30,451 bases of DNA, from assembly GCA_964512075.1 (NCBI GenBank), contig CAZEID010000034.1:1-30451 (forward strand), in the 5' to 3' direction. Positions 1 to 5,763 of this stretch are shown here, piece by piece. The first letter of the stretch is position 1, and each line of letters opens with the position of its first letter. The notes under the pieces are model-generated. The model searched no databases. It saw only the letters and a list, made by a program, of their open reading frames with translations, and was not told the origin of the DNA. The position numbers and the translations under genes are program-made. The stretch comes from CAZEID01 sp964512075 (GTDB lineage: Bacteria > Patescibacteriota > WWE3 > 9FT-COMBO-53-11).

Positions 1-441
1 GACCAGCAGCGGTACGCTCGGATCACCGCGGCAATTTTCCCAGATGATCTGCAGGCAGTGCCCGCAAGCGAAGCAAAAGTCCTCCACCGCAAAGGGTCGG
101 GTCATCGGCTTTACTAATTCCTCCGGCAATGCCCAGTGGGCGGGCGCGCCCGTGATGCCGAAAAGTTTGATCTTGGTGCCGCGGCCTTCGCCGGCGATCA
201 TGCTATCGATCGCGTTCTGCTCGGCATGCGTGGTTTGAGTGTAGGTTGCCCGCTCCACGTTACAGCCGCTGTACCAATTGCCGGTCTCCGTCAGTAGCGC
301 CGCTCCGACCCAGTAGCGGGAGTAGGGGGCTTGGGCCTTCAGCCGGGCGAAAGAGGCGTTGATCAGAATTTGCCTCTCCTCGTCGGAGAGCTCATCCTCG
401 CAGAGGATTTCGACCTTAATCTGCCGGTGGATCGTCCGCAT
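1..441 (-). CDS. cdd: Cytidine deaminase, partial (runs off window start)
   Basis: Cytosolic zinc enzyme that deaminates cytidine/deoxycytidine to uridine/deoxyuridine in pyrimidine salvage. The 147 visible codons are open to base 1, so the 3' end lies outside the window. The family signatures are in order: GCNVERATY (substrate binding), THAEQNAI (the HAE zinc ligand and catalytic Glu) and FACGHCLQ, a variant of the PCGxCRQ zinc motif. The first ligand is His, as in E. coli-type enzymes, rather than the Cys of short tetrameric CDAs, and the usual Pro before the second motif is Ala. The ATG at 441 has a strong site (AAGGAGGGAGAG) directly upstream and its own promoter at 473-500. It lies downstream of the ASCH gene on the same strand but is separated by a terminator, so it is transcribed independently. 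Confidence 0.88.
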   Translation of the reverse strand, partial: MRTIHRQIKVEILCEDELSDEERQILINASFARLKAQAPYSRYWVGAALLTETGNWYSGCNVERATYTQTTHAEQNAIDSMIAGEGRGTKIKLFGITGAPAHWALPEELVKPMTRPFAVEDFCFACGHCLQIIWENCRGDPSVPLLV

Positions 442-472
442 CTCTCTCCCTCCTTGGAGTAGATTCTTCCTA

Positions 473-500
473 ATTCTAAGTTGGGAACGCCGGATGTCAA
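473..500 (-). promoter_or_regulatory. Sigma-70-type promoter of the cytidine deaminase gene
   Basis: On the minus strand TTGACA (500-495), a 16-nt spacer and TAGAAT (478-473). The expected transcript start is near 466, giving a leader of about 25 nt that carries the AGGAGG site. Confidence 0.7.
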
Positions 501-533
501 AAAAAGAGGCTGGTGCGGGCGCATCAACCTCTT
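497..533 (-). terminator. Intrinsic terminator after the ASCH gene
   Basis: On the minus strand a stem of about 13 bp (AGAGG...CCTCT, one mismatch and one wobble, CCC loop) is followed by TTTTTTT. It lies 17 nt past the ASCH stop codon. Its T-tract overlaps the -35 box of the next promoter. Confidence 0.85.
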
Positions 534-549
534 GGTTGTTTCTCCCGAT

Positions 550-981
550 TCAGAAGCTCGATTCGCGGTTCCAGTAGTCCGAATCCTGTAGGACCCAGGA
601 ACTCTTTCGCAGCTCGGCCCAGTCGTCGACCAGCTTGCCCCGGACGTTCTTCCAGCGGATGATGGTAACCGCGCTGTCCCACGTCAGCGCCGGGTAAAAA
701 CGCCGCATTCCTTCCAACCCCTCCTCGCGGCTGGGGAAACCGGCGGCTTGCCATTCTTCTTCGGTCACCTCGGCGAGCCGGCAGTAGCGGACCCCGGTGA
801 TGTCGGCCTGGACGCACCAAGGGTCCTTTTCGCAACAACAAAGCACCACCGGTGTTCCGGGGTGATATTCGCGGTATCCGTCCCGAATCGTAATTTGCTT
901 CTTTCCTTCCAGAATCGCCTTCCGCACAACTTGGTCCGGGGAAAAAAGTAGTGCGACGAGGGGTTTCCGCAGTTCAGTCAT
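550..981 (-). CDS. ASCH-domain protein
   Basis: A 143-residue protein matching the ASCH fold (PUA-like, inferred to bind RNA or nucleotides). Visible are the N-terminal LLFSPDQVVRKAILEGKKQITIR, shown here as the pattern LFxxxxxxxIxxGxKxxTxR around residues 12-33, followed by a short beta-rich stretch with the Cys-rich segment VLCCCEKD. The length fits a single-domain ASCH protein. The ATG at 981 has AAAGGAGAG 8 nt upstream and a promoter at 1015-1042. It is a single-gene unit with a terminator at 497-533, divergent from the lipoprotein gene. Bacterial ASCH proteins include an N4-acetylcytidine amidohydrolase (YqfB type), which would sit sensibly beside a cytidine deaminase, but this protein is longer than YqfB and the substrate cannot be told from sequence. 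Confidence 0.7.
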   Translation of the reverse strand: MTELRKPLVALLFSPDQVVRKAILEGKKQITIRDGYREYHPGTPVVLCCCEKDPWCVQADITGVRYCRLAEVTEEEWQAAGFPSREEGLEGMRRFYPALTWDSAVTIIRWKNVRGKLVDDWAELRKSSWVLQDSDYWNRESSF

Positions 982-1014
982 TTTGCCTCTCCTTTACTTT
1001 TATCGATTAGCGCT

Positions 1015-1042
1015 ATTTTATCACCGTCTTTTGCTCTGGCAA
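1015..1042 (-). promoter_or_regulatory. Promoter of the ASCH gene
   Basis: Minus strand TTGCCA (1042-1037), 16-nt spacer, TAAAAT (1020-1015), about 34 nt before the ATG at 981. Confidence 0.6.
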
Positions 1043-1090
1043 GTTTGGGATTGGCCGTACCTTTTATTAAAGAAAGTCCTCTTCGATTTC

Positions 1091-1117
1091 TTGACACTAT
1101 ATTTTCCAGTCTATAAT
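1091..1117 (+). promoter_or_regulatory. Promoter of the lipoprotein gene
   Basis: Both hexamers are consensus, TTGACA (1091-1096) and TATAAT (1112-1117), but the spacer is only 15 nt. A leader of about 40 nt follows with the ribosome site AGGAGAG at 1151-1157. Confidence 0.6.
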
Positions 1118-1164
1118 GCGGGGACACGAGCCAACCGGGCCCGCCCCAAAAGGAGAGTGGGCAA

Positions 1165-1644
1165 GTGCGAATAGCTCTGGTCACGTCTGTGTTGCTTTCC
1201 TTCTTCTTGGTTTCCTGTTCGGCTTTGGGTTACGTGCCGCAGGTGGATCTTTTGGCGGCCCGGTCCGAGCGGGATGCCGCCCAAGCTGAGGTTGCCGACC
1301 TGCAAAGACAGATTACTGTTCTGCAGGGTCGGCTCAGCAACTCGGAGGCGGCTCGCGATCTCGCGGAGGAGCGGTTGAGTCGGCTCATCTGCCCTGACCG
1401 GACAATCGGGGACTTCCTCACCTCGAGTGGGGCTTTGCTAGCCCCCGATGCCGGTGAGTACGGCGTAGGTCTTTATCGGGTTTATACCACCCAGTGGCTC
1501 CCGGTGGGGCAGCCGTGGTCGGACTCTGGCTATCAGACCATCTTGCTGGTGGATGATGATGGTCAGAATTCCCTGATCCTTGACACCCGGGAGAACTGTG
1601 TGATCCCCAATCCGGATTTCTGGGGGCTTGATTTTTTCCGGTAG
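1165..1644 (+). CDS. Predicted coiled-coil lipoprotein
   Basis: A 159-residue exported protein of unknown function. Residues 1-18 form a lipoprotein signal peptide with a lipobox ending LVSC, so Cys18 should be lipidated. Residues about 30-75 are a heptad-rich coiled coil (RSERDAAQAEVADLQRQI and onward). The C-terminal half is a small globular part rich in aromatic residues and Asp, with two Cys (in RLICPD and ENCVIP) that could pair outside the membrane. The start is GTG with AGGAGAG 7 nt upstream. It is monocistronic, with a clear promoter before it and a terminator after it. It implies a working lipoprotein maturation pathway elsewhere in the genome, because the Lgt-like protein in this window lacks catalytic residues. 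I do not recognise a named family for the C-terminal domain. Confidence 0.75.
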   Translation: MRIALVTSVLLSFFLVSCSALGYVPQVDLLAARSERDAAQAEVADLQRQITVLQGRLSNSEAARDLAEERLSRLICPDRTIGDFLTSSGALLAPDAGEYGVGLYRVYTTQWLPVGQPWSDSGYQTILLVDDDGQNSLILDTRENCVIPNPDFWGLDFFR

Positions 1645-1677
1645 GGACCCGCTCGAAGCTCGGTGGCGAGTACCCCC

Positions 1678-1710
1678 GTCGGTTTCTGAAAAAGGAACCG
1701 ACTTTTTCTT
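1678..1710 (+). terminator. Intrinsic terminator after the lipoprotein gene
   Basis: GTCGGTTTC / GGAACCGAC stem (9 bp, one wobble) with loop TGAAAAA, followed by TTTTTCTTTT. Confidence 0.9.
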
Positions 1711-1745
1711 TTCTGGAAAACTAGAATTGTGAGCGGCCGTCGTTT

Positions 1746-2144
1746 TTATTGGCTGAGGGTGCCGTCGAAGTGTTCGTCATCGGCTTCGGCCGCCGCTTTA
1801 GTGGCGTGGATAACGCCGTCCCGATGGTGGGGCGGGGAGTAGACGGTGTAGAGTTTGAGAGATTGGTCAGCGGAAGTGTTAACGATGTTGTGGCGGATGC
1901 CGGCCGGAACTACTACCACGCTAGTTGGCCCGATTTCGTGTTCTTCTCCTTCCAGAACCGTTTTTCCCGTTCCTGCCTCAACCCGGAAGAACTGGTCGAC
2001 CTCCTCGTGGACCTCTTCCCCGATGTCCTCGCCCGGCCTTAGGGTCATTACGACCAGTTGGCAGTGGGGCGCCGTGTAGAGCACTTTCCGGAAGTTTTCA
2101 TTCTCCAGAGTTTCTTTTTCGATGTCGGTTACGTAGCCGCGCAT
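1746..2144 (-). CDS. Cupin-domain protein (mannose-6-phosphate isomerase-like fold)
   Basis: Small cytosolic beta-barrel protein of a widespread single-cupin family of unsettled function. From the chosen start it has 132 residues. The first cupin motif is PGEDIGEEVHEEVDQFFRVE (about residues 37-56, His46) and the second is VVPAGIRHN (His85), so a metal site is likely. It ends in an acidic tail. A start at 2150 (MEMRGY) is possible, but the family typically begins M-x-G-Y-V-T, which matches the second ATG. The -10 box of the promoter also lies only 4 nt before the first ATG, so a transcript would begin at about 2148 and the ATG at 2144 would be nearly leaderless. There is no Shine-Dalgarno sequence. 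It is convergent with the lipoprotein gene and divergent from the tRNA. Confidence 0.85.
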   Translation of the reverse strand: MRGYVTDIEKETLENENFRKVLYTAPHCQLVVMTLRPGEDIGEEVHEEVDQFFRVEAGTGKTVLEGEEHEIGPTSVVVVPAGIRHNIVNTSADQSLKLYTVYSPPHHRDGVIHATKAAAEADDEHFDGTLSQ

Positions 2145-2154
2145 TTCCATTGGT

Positions 2155-2184
2155 AGTGTAACACTTTTGGGTTCCGAGTGTTAA
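2155..2184 (-). promoter_or_regulatory. Promoter with overlapping inverted repeat, cupin gene
   Basis: Minus strand TTAACA (2184-2179), 18-nt spacer, TACACT (2160-2155). An inverted repeat AACACT (2160-2165) / AGTGTT (2177-2182) spans the spacer and overlaps both hexamers, as a repressor operator would. Confidence 0.45.
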
Positions 2185-2218
2185 AATTATGGGTGAGTCA
2201 AGGGTGCAGTAATGGACA

Positions 2219-2233
2219 ACACCTTAAAGGTGT
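2219..2233. repeat. Perfect palindrome upstream of the tRNA
   Basis: ACACCTT-A-AAGGTGT, 7-bp arms, 26 nt before the tRNA. It could be an operator or part of the tRNA precursor leader. I see no clear promoter for the tRNA; TATTTT at 2251-2256 is too close to the mature 5' end. Confidence 0.4.
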
Positions 2234-2258
2234 CGACCGGGTTCGCAAGATATTTTAT

Positions 2259-2344
2259 GGCGCGGTGGCGGAATGGCAGACGCGCACCGCTCGAGACGGT
2301 GTGAGGGCAGCCTCATGAGAGTTCGACTCTCTCCCGCGCCACCA
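2259..2344 (+). tRNA. tRNA with anticodon CGA (Ser by anticodon, Leu-like body)
   Basis: An 86-nt class II tRNA. Acceptor stem GGCGCGG/CCGCGCC, U8-G9, D-arm GCG-GAATGGCAGA-CGC, anticodon stem CACCG/CGGTG (2285-2289, 2297-2301) with the 7-nt loop CTCGAGA, variable arm with 5-bp stem TGAGG/CCTCA, T-arm GAGAG-TTCGACT-CTCTC and encoded ACCA at 2341-2344. With U33 at 2291 the anticodon is CGA (2292-2294), which reads the serine codon UCG. The D-arm sequence GGCGGAAT-GGCAGACGC and the discriminator A73 are leucine-tRNA features; bacterial tRNA-Ser normally has G73 and a GCCGAG-type D-arm. Isotype is therefore uncertain, although the gene itself is clear. efp starts 30 nt downstream. Confidence 0.93.
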
Positions 2345-2373
2345 GGTTTGTAAAAATACGGCGCTACTTGTTT

Positions 2374-2931
2374 ATGCTTTCAGTTACGGAATTACGAAAG
2401 GGAACAACGTTTGTGGAGCAGGGAAAACCCTATTTAGTGTTGGAGTATCAGCACCTCAAGGTCGGCCGGGGGAACGCTAACATTAAGGTGCGGGTTCGGG
2501 ATCTGAAATCCGGGGCCGTCTTGGAGAAGAGCTTTATTTCGGGGGCGGTCGTCGAAGAAGGCAAAATCGAGCGTAAAAGAGTGCAATATTTGTACTCGGA
2601 TGAGAAAAACCTCATCTTCATGGACCCCTCCTCCTTCGAGCAATTCGCAATTCCCAAAGGCGTCGGAGGTGGAGCCGAGAGGTTCCTGAAAGATGGGACC
2701 GAAGTTTTTCTGCAGGTCTTTCAAGACGAGCCGATCCGGGTGGAGCTGCCCCCTAAAGTGGATCTTAAAGTGGTTGAAGCCCCGCCGGGGGATAAGGGAG
2801 ATACCAAACAGGGCGGAAGCAAAGAAGCAACCGTTGAGACGGGGTATAAGCTCCAGGTCCCGATGTTTGTCAAGGTTGGGGAGATTATCCAGGTAAACAC
2901 CGAAACCGGCGAATACGCCGGCCGCGCTTAG
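2374..2931 (+). CDS. efp: Translation elongation factor P
   Basis: Binds the ribosome between the P and E sites and relieves stalling at polyproline. It has 185 residues with the standard three beta-barrel domains: an N-terminal KOW-like domain (LRKGTTFVEQGKPY), an OB domain and a C-terminal OB domain ending in APPGDKGDTKQGG...TGEYAGRA. The tip of the first domain, which carries the modified residue, reads KVGRGNA with Arg32 at the modification position. Most EF-Ps have KPGKG (Lys); Arg32 is the EarP/rhamnose type. The Pro before Gly is Val here. I chose ATG 2374 over TTG 2368 because MLSVTELRKG fits the family start. No Shine-Dalgarno sequence is visible. It follows the tRNA by 29 nt and may share its transcript. 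Confidence 0.96.
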   Translation: MLSVTELRKGTTFVEQGKPYLVLEYQHLKVGRGNANIKVRVRDLKSGAVLEKSFISGAVVEEGKIERKRVQYLYSDEKNLIFMDPSSFEQFAIPKGVGGGAERFLKDGTEVFLQVFQDEPIRVELPPKVDLKVVEAPPGDKGDTKQGGSKEATVETGYKLQVPMFVKVGEIIQVNTETGEYAGRA

Positions 2932-2961
2932 TCCTCTCCCGGTCCGTTGCTTCGATCTCCC

Positions 2962-2989
2962 TTGACACTCAACTTTTCAGTGCTACAGT
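2962..2989 (+). promoter_or_regulatory. Promoter of the TrpR/YerC-like gene
   Basis: TTGACA (2962-2967), 16-nt spacer, TACAGT (2984-2989). The predicted transcript start near 2996 leaves about 4 nt before ATG 3000. The segment 2974-2990, TTTTCAGTGCTACAGTG, recurs inverted after the gene. Confidence 0.65.
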
Positions 2990-2999
2990 GAACGGTAAA

Positions 3000-3410
3000 A
3001 TGCGGAGATACGCCTTCCTTTCAAAAGAAGCCGCTTATGAAGCTCTTAATCGGTTGCGTTCGGCCTTTCTCGCGGCCAAAGACGGGAACGATGTGGAAGA
3101 TATTATCAAGGGCGTTTTGACTTCCGATGAGCGTTTTAAAATCGGCCGTCGGATCCAGGTCGCTCAAATGCTGAAACTCGGCGCTGGATATGAGGAGATA
3201 AAAGAAGCTCTCAAGGTTGGTTTTGCGACGATTAACTTTGTGGACCGAAATTTGCGCGATTATCCCCGAGCTTACGACCTAATCAACAAGAGATCAGAGA
3301 AAGTTGAGCGGAAGTACAGGGAGAAAGCCTACAAAATTTCGGGGGGATCGCTGCGGGTTTTCAAGTCCCGCGCCTATACCGAATTTACGCGGAAGGACGT
3401 TTCTCGCTAG
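3000..3410 (+). CDS. TrpR/YerC/YecD-family transcriptional regulator
   Basis: Small helical DNA-binding protein of the Trp-repressor superfamily. Residues about 40-80 hold the family core LTSDERFKIGRRIQVAQMLK then AGYEEIKEALKVGFATINFV, a helix-turn-helix. A basic C-terminal extension of about 45 residues (rich in K and R) goes beyond the usual 95-110 residues of YerC proteins. A GTG at 2988 is in frame but lies inside the -10 box, so ATG 3000 is preferred; the mRNA would be almost leaderless and no Shine-Dalgarno sequence is present. The motif TTTTCAGTRCTACAGTG overlaps its promoter and occurs again inside a 36-bp palindrome right after the stop codon, which suggests autoregulation (inference). 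The ligand, if any, is unknown. Confidence 0.85.
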   Translation: MRRYAFLSKEAAYEALNRLRSAFLAAKDGNDVEDIIKGVLTSDERFKIGRRIQVAQMLKLGAGYEEIKEALKVGFATINFVDRNLRDYPRAYDLINKRSEKVERKYREKAYKISGGSLRVFKSRAYTEFTRKDVSR

Positions 3411-3413
3411 ATT

Positions 3414-3449
3414 TTTTTCAGTTATCTAGTGCACTGTAGTACTGAAAAA
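3414..3449. repeat. 36-bp imperfect palindrome, operator-like
   Basis: Arms 3414-3431 and 3432-3449 pair at 15 of 18 positions (one wobble), with core AGTGCACT and outer TTTTTCAGT/ACTGAAAAA. No U-tract follows on either strand, so it is a poor terminator. On the minus strand it contains TTTTCAGTACTACAGTG, the same motif that overlaps the upstream gene's promoter with one base changed. Confidence 0.6.
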
Positions 3450-3460
3450 CGGGGTGACTA

Positions 3461-3513
3461 GCTCTTAATAAATTAAGCAAGAGCATTGGCGGTGAATGCG
3501 GTAAATTAAGAGC
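3461..3513 (+). other. Structured leader or intergenic element before the M16 gene
   Basis: An outer 9-bp perfect stem GCTCTTAAT (3461-3469) / ATTAAGAGC (3505-3513) encloses an alternative stem GCTCTT/AAGAGC (3478-3483) and a hairpin GCATT-GGCGGTG-AATGC (3483-3499). No known RNA family was recognised. It lies in the 180-nt gene-free gap before the protease, upstream of that gene's predicted promoter. Confidence 0.35.
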
Positions 3514-3556
3514 CTTAACGAAACGCAAATGATGGCGATAGTTTTAGTAGCGAACT

Positions 3557-3584
3557 TTGGTGCCAGCAACGTTAATGATATCTT
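3557..3584 (+). promoter_or_regulatory. Promoter of the M16 protease gene (leaderless)
   Basis: TTGGTG (3557-3562), 16-nt spacer, TATCTT (3579-3584), then 6 nt to the GTG start, so transcription would begin at the start codon. The MFS gene has the same TATCTT-N6-GTG layout. Confidence 0.5.
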
Positions 3585-3590
3585 TTAGTT

Positions 3591-4865
3591 GTGGAATTTA
3601 GGAAGGAAACTCTCAAAAACGGGGTGCGTTTAATTGCCGTGCCGATGCCGTACCTGGAGTCGGTGACGGCGATGGTTGGGATCGGCGCAGGCGGCCGCTA
3701 CGAGGACGCCCGGACGCAGGGAATTGCCCACTTTACCGAACATATGCTCTTTCACGGGACTGAGAAGCGCCCCTCTTCTTTAGCGATTTCCTCCGAGCTG
3801 GAGTCTCTCGGGGCCCACTTCAATGCTTTTACCGACAAGGAGATTACTGCTTACCATGTTAAGGCGGAGGCCCGGAATCTTTCTAAGATTATGGATGTCT
3901 TAATTGATATCATCTTCCATTCCCGGTTTGATCAGCGGGAAATTGAGCGGGAGGCACGGGTGATTACTGAAGAGTTGCGGATGTACCGGGACGAGCCCCG
4001 CAACTGGGTACAAACCTTAGCGGACCGGTTACTTTACGGGGAACACCCCTTGGGGTGGGAAATTTTGGGTACGGAGGAGACTTTAAAGGCGATTCGGCGG
4101 GAGGATTTTTTGGATTATCTTGATCGTTGGTATCGGCCGGGAAACTTGGTAGTGGCGATCGCCGGCCGGTTGGAGGAGGATTATTTCGGGGGAGTAAGCG
4201 GATTGCTGACCGATCGAGAGGCTCAGCCAGTAGAGCGGCCGCGCGAGTTTGTTGTTTCCCAAAGTGAGCCCAGGGTGCTTTTGGAAAGGCGGAAAATTGA
4301 TCAAACCCACTTTGTCTTGGGGGTGCGGGCTTATCCTCGTTCCCACCCGAAGCGGGAAGCGCTCGAGGTCCTGACGACGATTCTCGGCGGAGGAATGAGT
4401 TCCCGCCTTTTCCAGGAGGTTCGGGACCGAAGAGGACTGGCTTACTATGTCGGGGCCGACTGGCAGGACTTTTCCGATACCGGGGCGCTGTTGGTTTCGG
4501 CAGGAGTCAACAATCAGAAAGTTGAGGAAGCCGTAGCGGTGGTGGTAGAGGAGCTAATTAAGCTCCGGGACAATCTAGTCCCAGCGGCGGAGTTGCGGAA
4601 GGGGAAAGAGATGCTTCGAGGATCCTTGGTTATGAGTTTGGAGTCTACCAATGGGGCCGGCTTTTACTTTTTGGGGCAGGAGGTGCTGGACCGAAGGATT
4701 GAAACTCCCGAAGAACGCTTGGCTAAAATTGACGCGGTGACGTCCGCTGATCTTCAGGCGGTGGCAGAGGAGCTGTTCACGCCGAAGGGGTTAAATTTGG
4801 CGCTGGTTGGACCATTTTCTGAACCGAACCTCCTTCAAAAGATTCTGGAGATTGAGGAGAAATAA
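3591..4865 (+). CDS. M16-family zinc metallopeptidase (pitrilysin/MPP-like)
   Basis: A 424-residue zinc peptidase of the processing-peptidase-like M16 type. The inverted zinc motif HFTEH is at residues 47-51 and the third ligand is in VITEELRMY (about Glu127/128), about 76 residues later as usual. The C-terminal half has the conserved RLFQEVRDRRGLAYYV substrate-binding motif and the GGGMSS loop. The length and two-domain layout match a complete single-chain M16B subunit, and no signal peptide is visible, so it is cytosolic. The GTG start has no ribosome site; a -10 box 6 nt upstream implies a leaderless mRNA. It is convergent with the small gene that follows. Its exact substrate is unknown; small peptides or signal peptides are typical. 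Confidence 0.95.
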   Translation: MEFRKETLKNGVRLIAVPMPYLESVTAMVGIGAGGRYEDARTQGIAHFTEHMLFHGTEKRPSSLAISSELESLGAHFNAFTDKEITAYHVKAEARNLSKIMDVLIDIIFHSRFDQREIEREARVITEELRMYRDEPRNWVQTLADRLLYGEHPLGWEILGTEETLKAIRREDFLDYLDRWYRPGNLVVAIAGRLEEDYFGGVSGLLTDREAQPVERPREFVVSQSEPRVLLERRKIDQTHFVLGVRAYPRSHPKREALEVLTTILGGGMSSRLFQEVRDRRGLAYYVGADWQDFSDTGALLVSAGVNNQKVEEAVAVVVEELIKLRDNLVPAAELRKGKEMLRGSLVMSLESTNGAGFYFLGQEVLDRRIETPEERLAKIDAVTSADLQAVAEELFTPKGLNLALVGPFSEPNLLQKILEIEEK

Positions 4866-4898
4866 AAGCCGCCGGGGGCTGAACGCCAAGCCGGCGGC
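4860..4898 (-). terminator. Terminator between convergent genes
   Basis: GCCGCCGG (4868-4875) / CCGGCGGC (4891-4898) stem. On the minus strand it is followed by TTTTATTT, so it mainly serves the gene at 4908-5174. It could also stop M16 transcripts weakly. Confidence 0.75.
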
Positions 4899-4907
4899 AC
4901 GGTTCTG

Positions 4908-5174
4908 TCAAGATTCCAAGGTCCGTCTGGCACTGGCACTGAGTCGCACGACGATTGCCTTCTGGCCGGGCGCCTGAACCTCTTCTCCGGTGGCAATTCC
5001 CAGGTCTAGTAAAAGAGCTACGTCTTTGTGGCAGCGGGCTTCCTCCAGCGACCGGAAGCGAAATCCTCGTTCCCCCCGTTTTACCAGTTGAGCAAGGAAC
5101 TCGTTTGCCAAACCGGCGGCGGGGTCGGCGGTTTTCCGGACCTGCTGAAAGAGGTCTTGTAGCGTTGCGGGCAA
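4908..5174 (-). CDS. Small hypothetical protein
   Basis: An 88-residue protein of unrecognised family. It is predicted to be mostly helical and charged, with an N-terminal stretch LQDLFQQVRKTAD and a central RFRSLEEARCHKDVALLLDL. No signal peptide, membrane segment or known catalytic motif is seen. The start is TTG at 5174, supported by AAAGGAGAG 6 nt upstream, and the reading frame is closed by TGA and a strong terminator, which together make it a credible gene. It stands alone, divergent from the MFS gene. Its promoter is less clear; TAAAAT around 5216-5221 is a candidate -10 box. Function is unknown. Confidence 0.65.
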   Translation of the reverse strand: MPATLQDLFQQVRKTADPAAGLANEFLAQLVKRGERGFRFRSLEEARCHKDVALLLDLGIATGEEVQAPGQKAIVVRLSASARRTLES

Positions 5175-5220
5175 GGTTTCTCTCCTTTCTTTCCTTGATT
5201 GCCTCCGGGACGGGGGAATT

Positions 5221-5250
5221 TTACCACACTAGGATTGGTTTTGCTATCTT
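5221..5250 (+). promoter_or_regulatory. Extended -10 promoter of the MFS gene (leaderless)
   Basis: TTACCA (5221-5226), 18-nt spacer with TGC extension, TATCTT (5245-5250), then 6 nt to GTG 5257. Confidence 0.5.
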
Positions 5251-5256
5251 TAAGCC

Positions 5257-5763
5257 GTGCTCAATCGCAATTTCTGGTTGCTTTTTGTTAACCGGGCCTT
5301 CACGCGGATTGCTTACCATATCACTACCTTTGCCTTAGTAGTTTGGGTTTTCCGGCTCACTGGGGTTAACGTGGCGGTTTCTTTATGGATGGTAGTTTTC
5401 TTAGTGGCGTCGTTTCTGTCTTCGTTCGTTTCAGGAGTCGCCGCGGACATTTATGATCGTCGATGGATTATGATTCTCTCCAATTTAGCTTGGGGGGTGA
5501 CTGCGCTCATGTTTCTATTTTTCCCCGAAAGTTTTCCAGGGATTCTCCTAGTTTCCTTCTTCGCCCAGGGCCTGGACGAATTTTTCTCTCCCGCCCAGAA
5601 TGCGGCTTTACCCCAGATTGTGGCCAGCCGAGATTTGGTTCGGGCTAACTCCTACTTGTCCCTGGTAACTAATGTTGCTAATTTTCTGGGATACTTTTTG
5701 AGCGGGTATTGCTCCGGTTCGTTGGCTATTCGGCTCCGTTTGTTACTGCGGCGGTGTTGGTAG
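5257..5763 (+). CDS. MFS transporter, N-terminal part (frameshifted gene)
   Basis: The first six transmembrane helices of a major facilitator permease. The loop DIYDRRWIMILSNL after helix 2 is the MFS A-motif region (DxxxRR) and VSLWMVVFLVASFLSSFVSG is helix 2. Sequence similarity to MFS holds to about residue 150 (NFLGYFLSG); after that the frame reads an unrelated Arg-rich tail (IRLRLLLRRCW) and stops. The permease continues in another frame from about 5706. Inserting one G in the GGG run at 5704-5706 would restore FLSG-VLLRFVGYSAPF. The whole gene would then be about 410 residues, the normal length for this class. It is either a true recent frameshift or a homopolymer sequencing error. The start is GTG 5257. 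Confidence 0.8.
   Translation: MLNRNFWLLFVNRAFTRIAYHITTFALVVWVFRLTGVNVAVSLWMVVFLVASFLSSFVSGVAADIYDRRWIMILSNLAWGVTALMFLFFPESFPGILLVSFFAQGLDEFFSPAQNAALPQIVASRDLVRANSYLSLVTNVANFLGYFLSGYCSGSLAIRLRLLLRRCW

Noticed and set aside
2284..2302. Reading the tRNA as tRNA-Leu(GAG)
   Set aside because: GAG would require shifting the loop by one base, which breaks the 5-bp anticodon stem and puts C at position 33.
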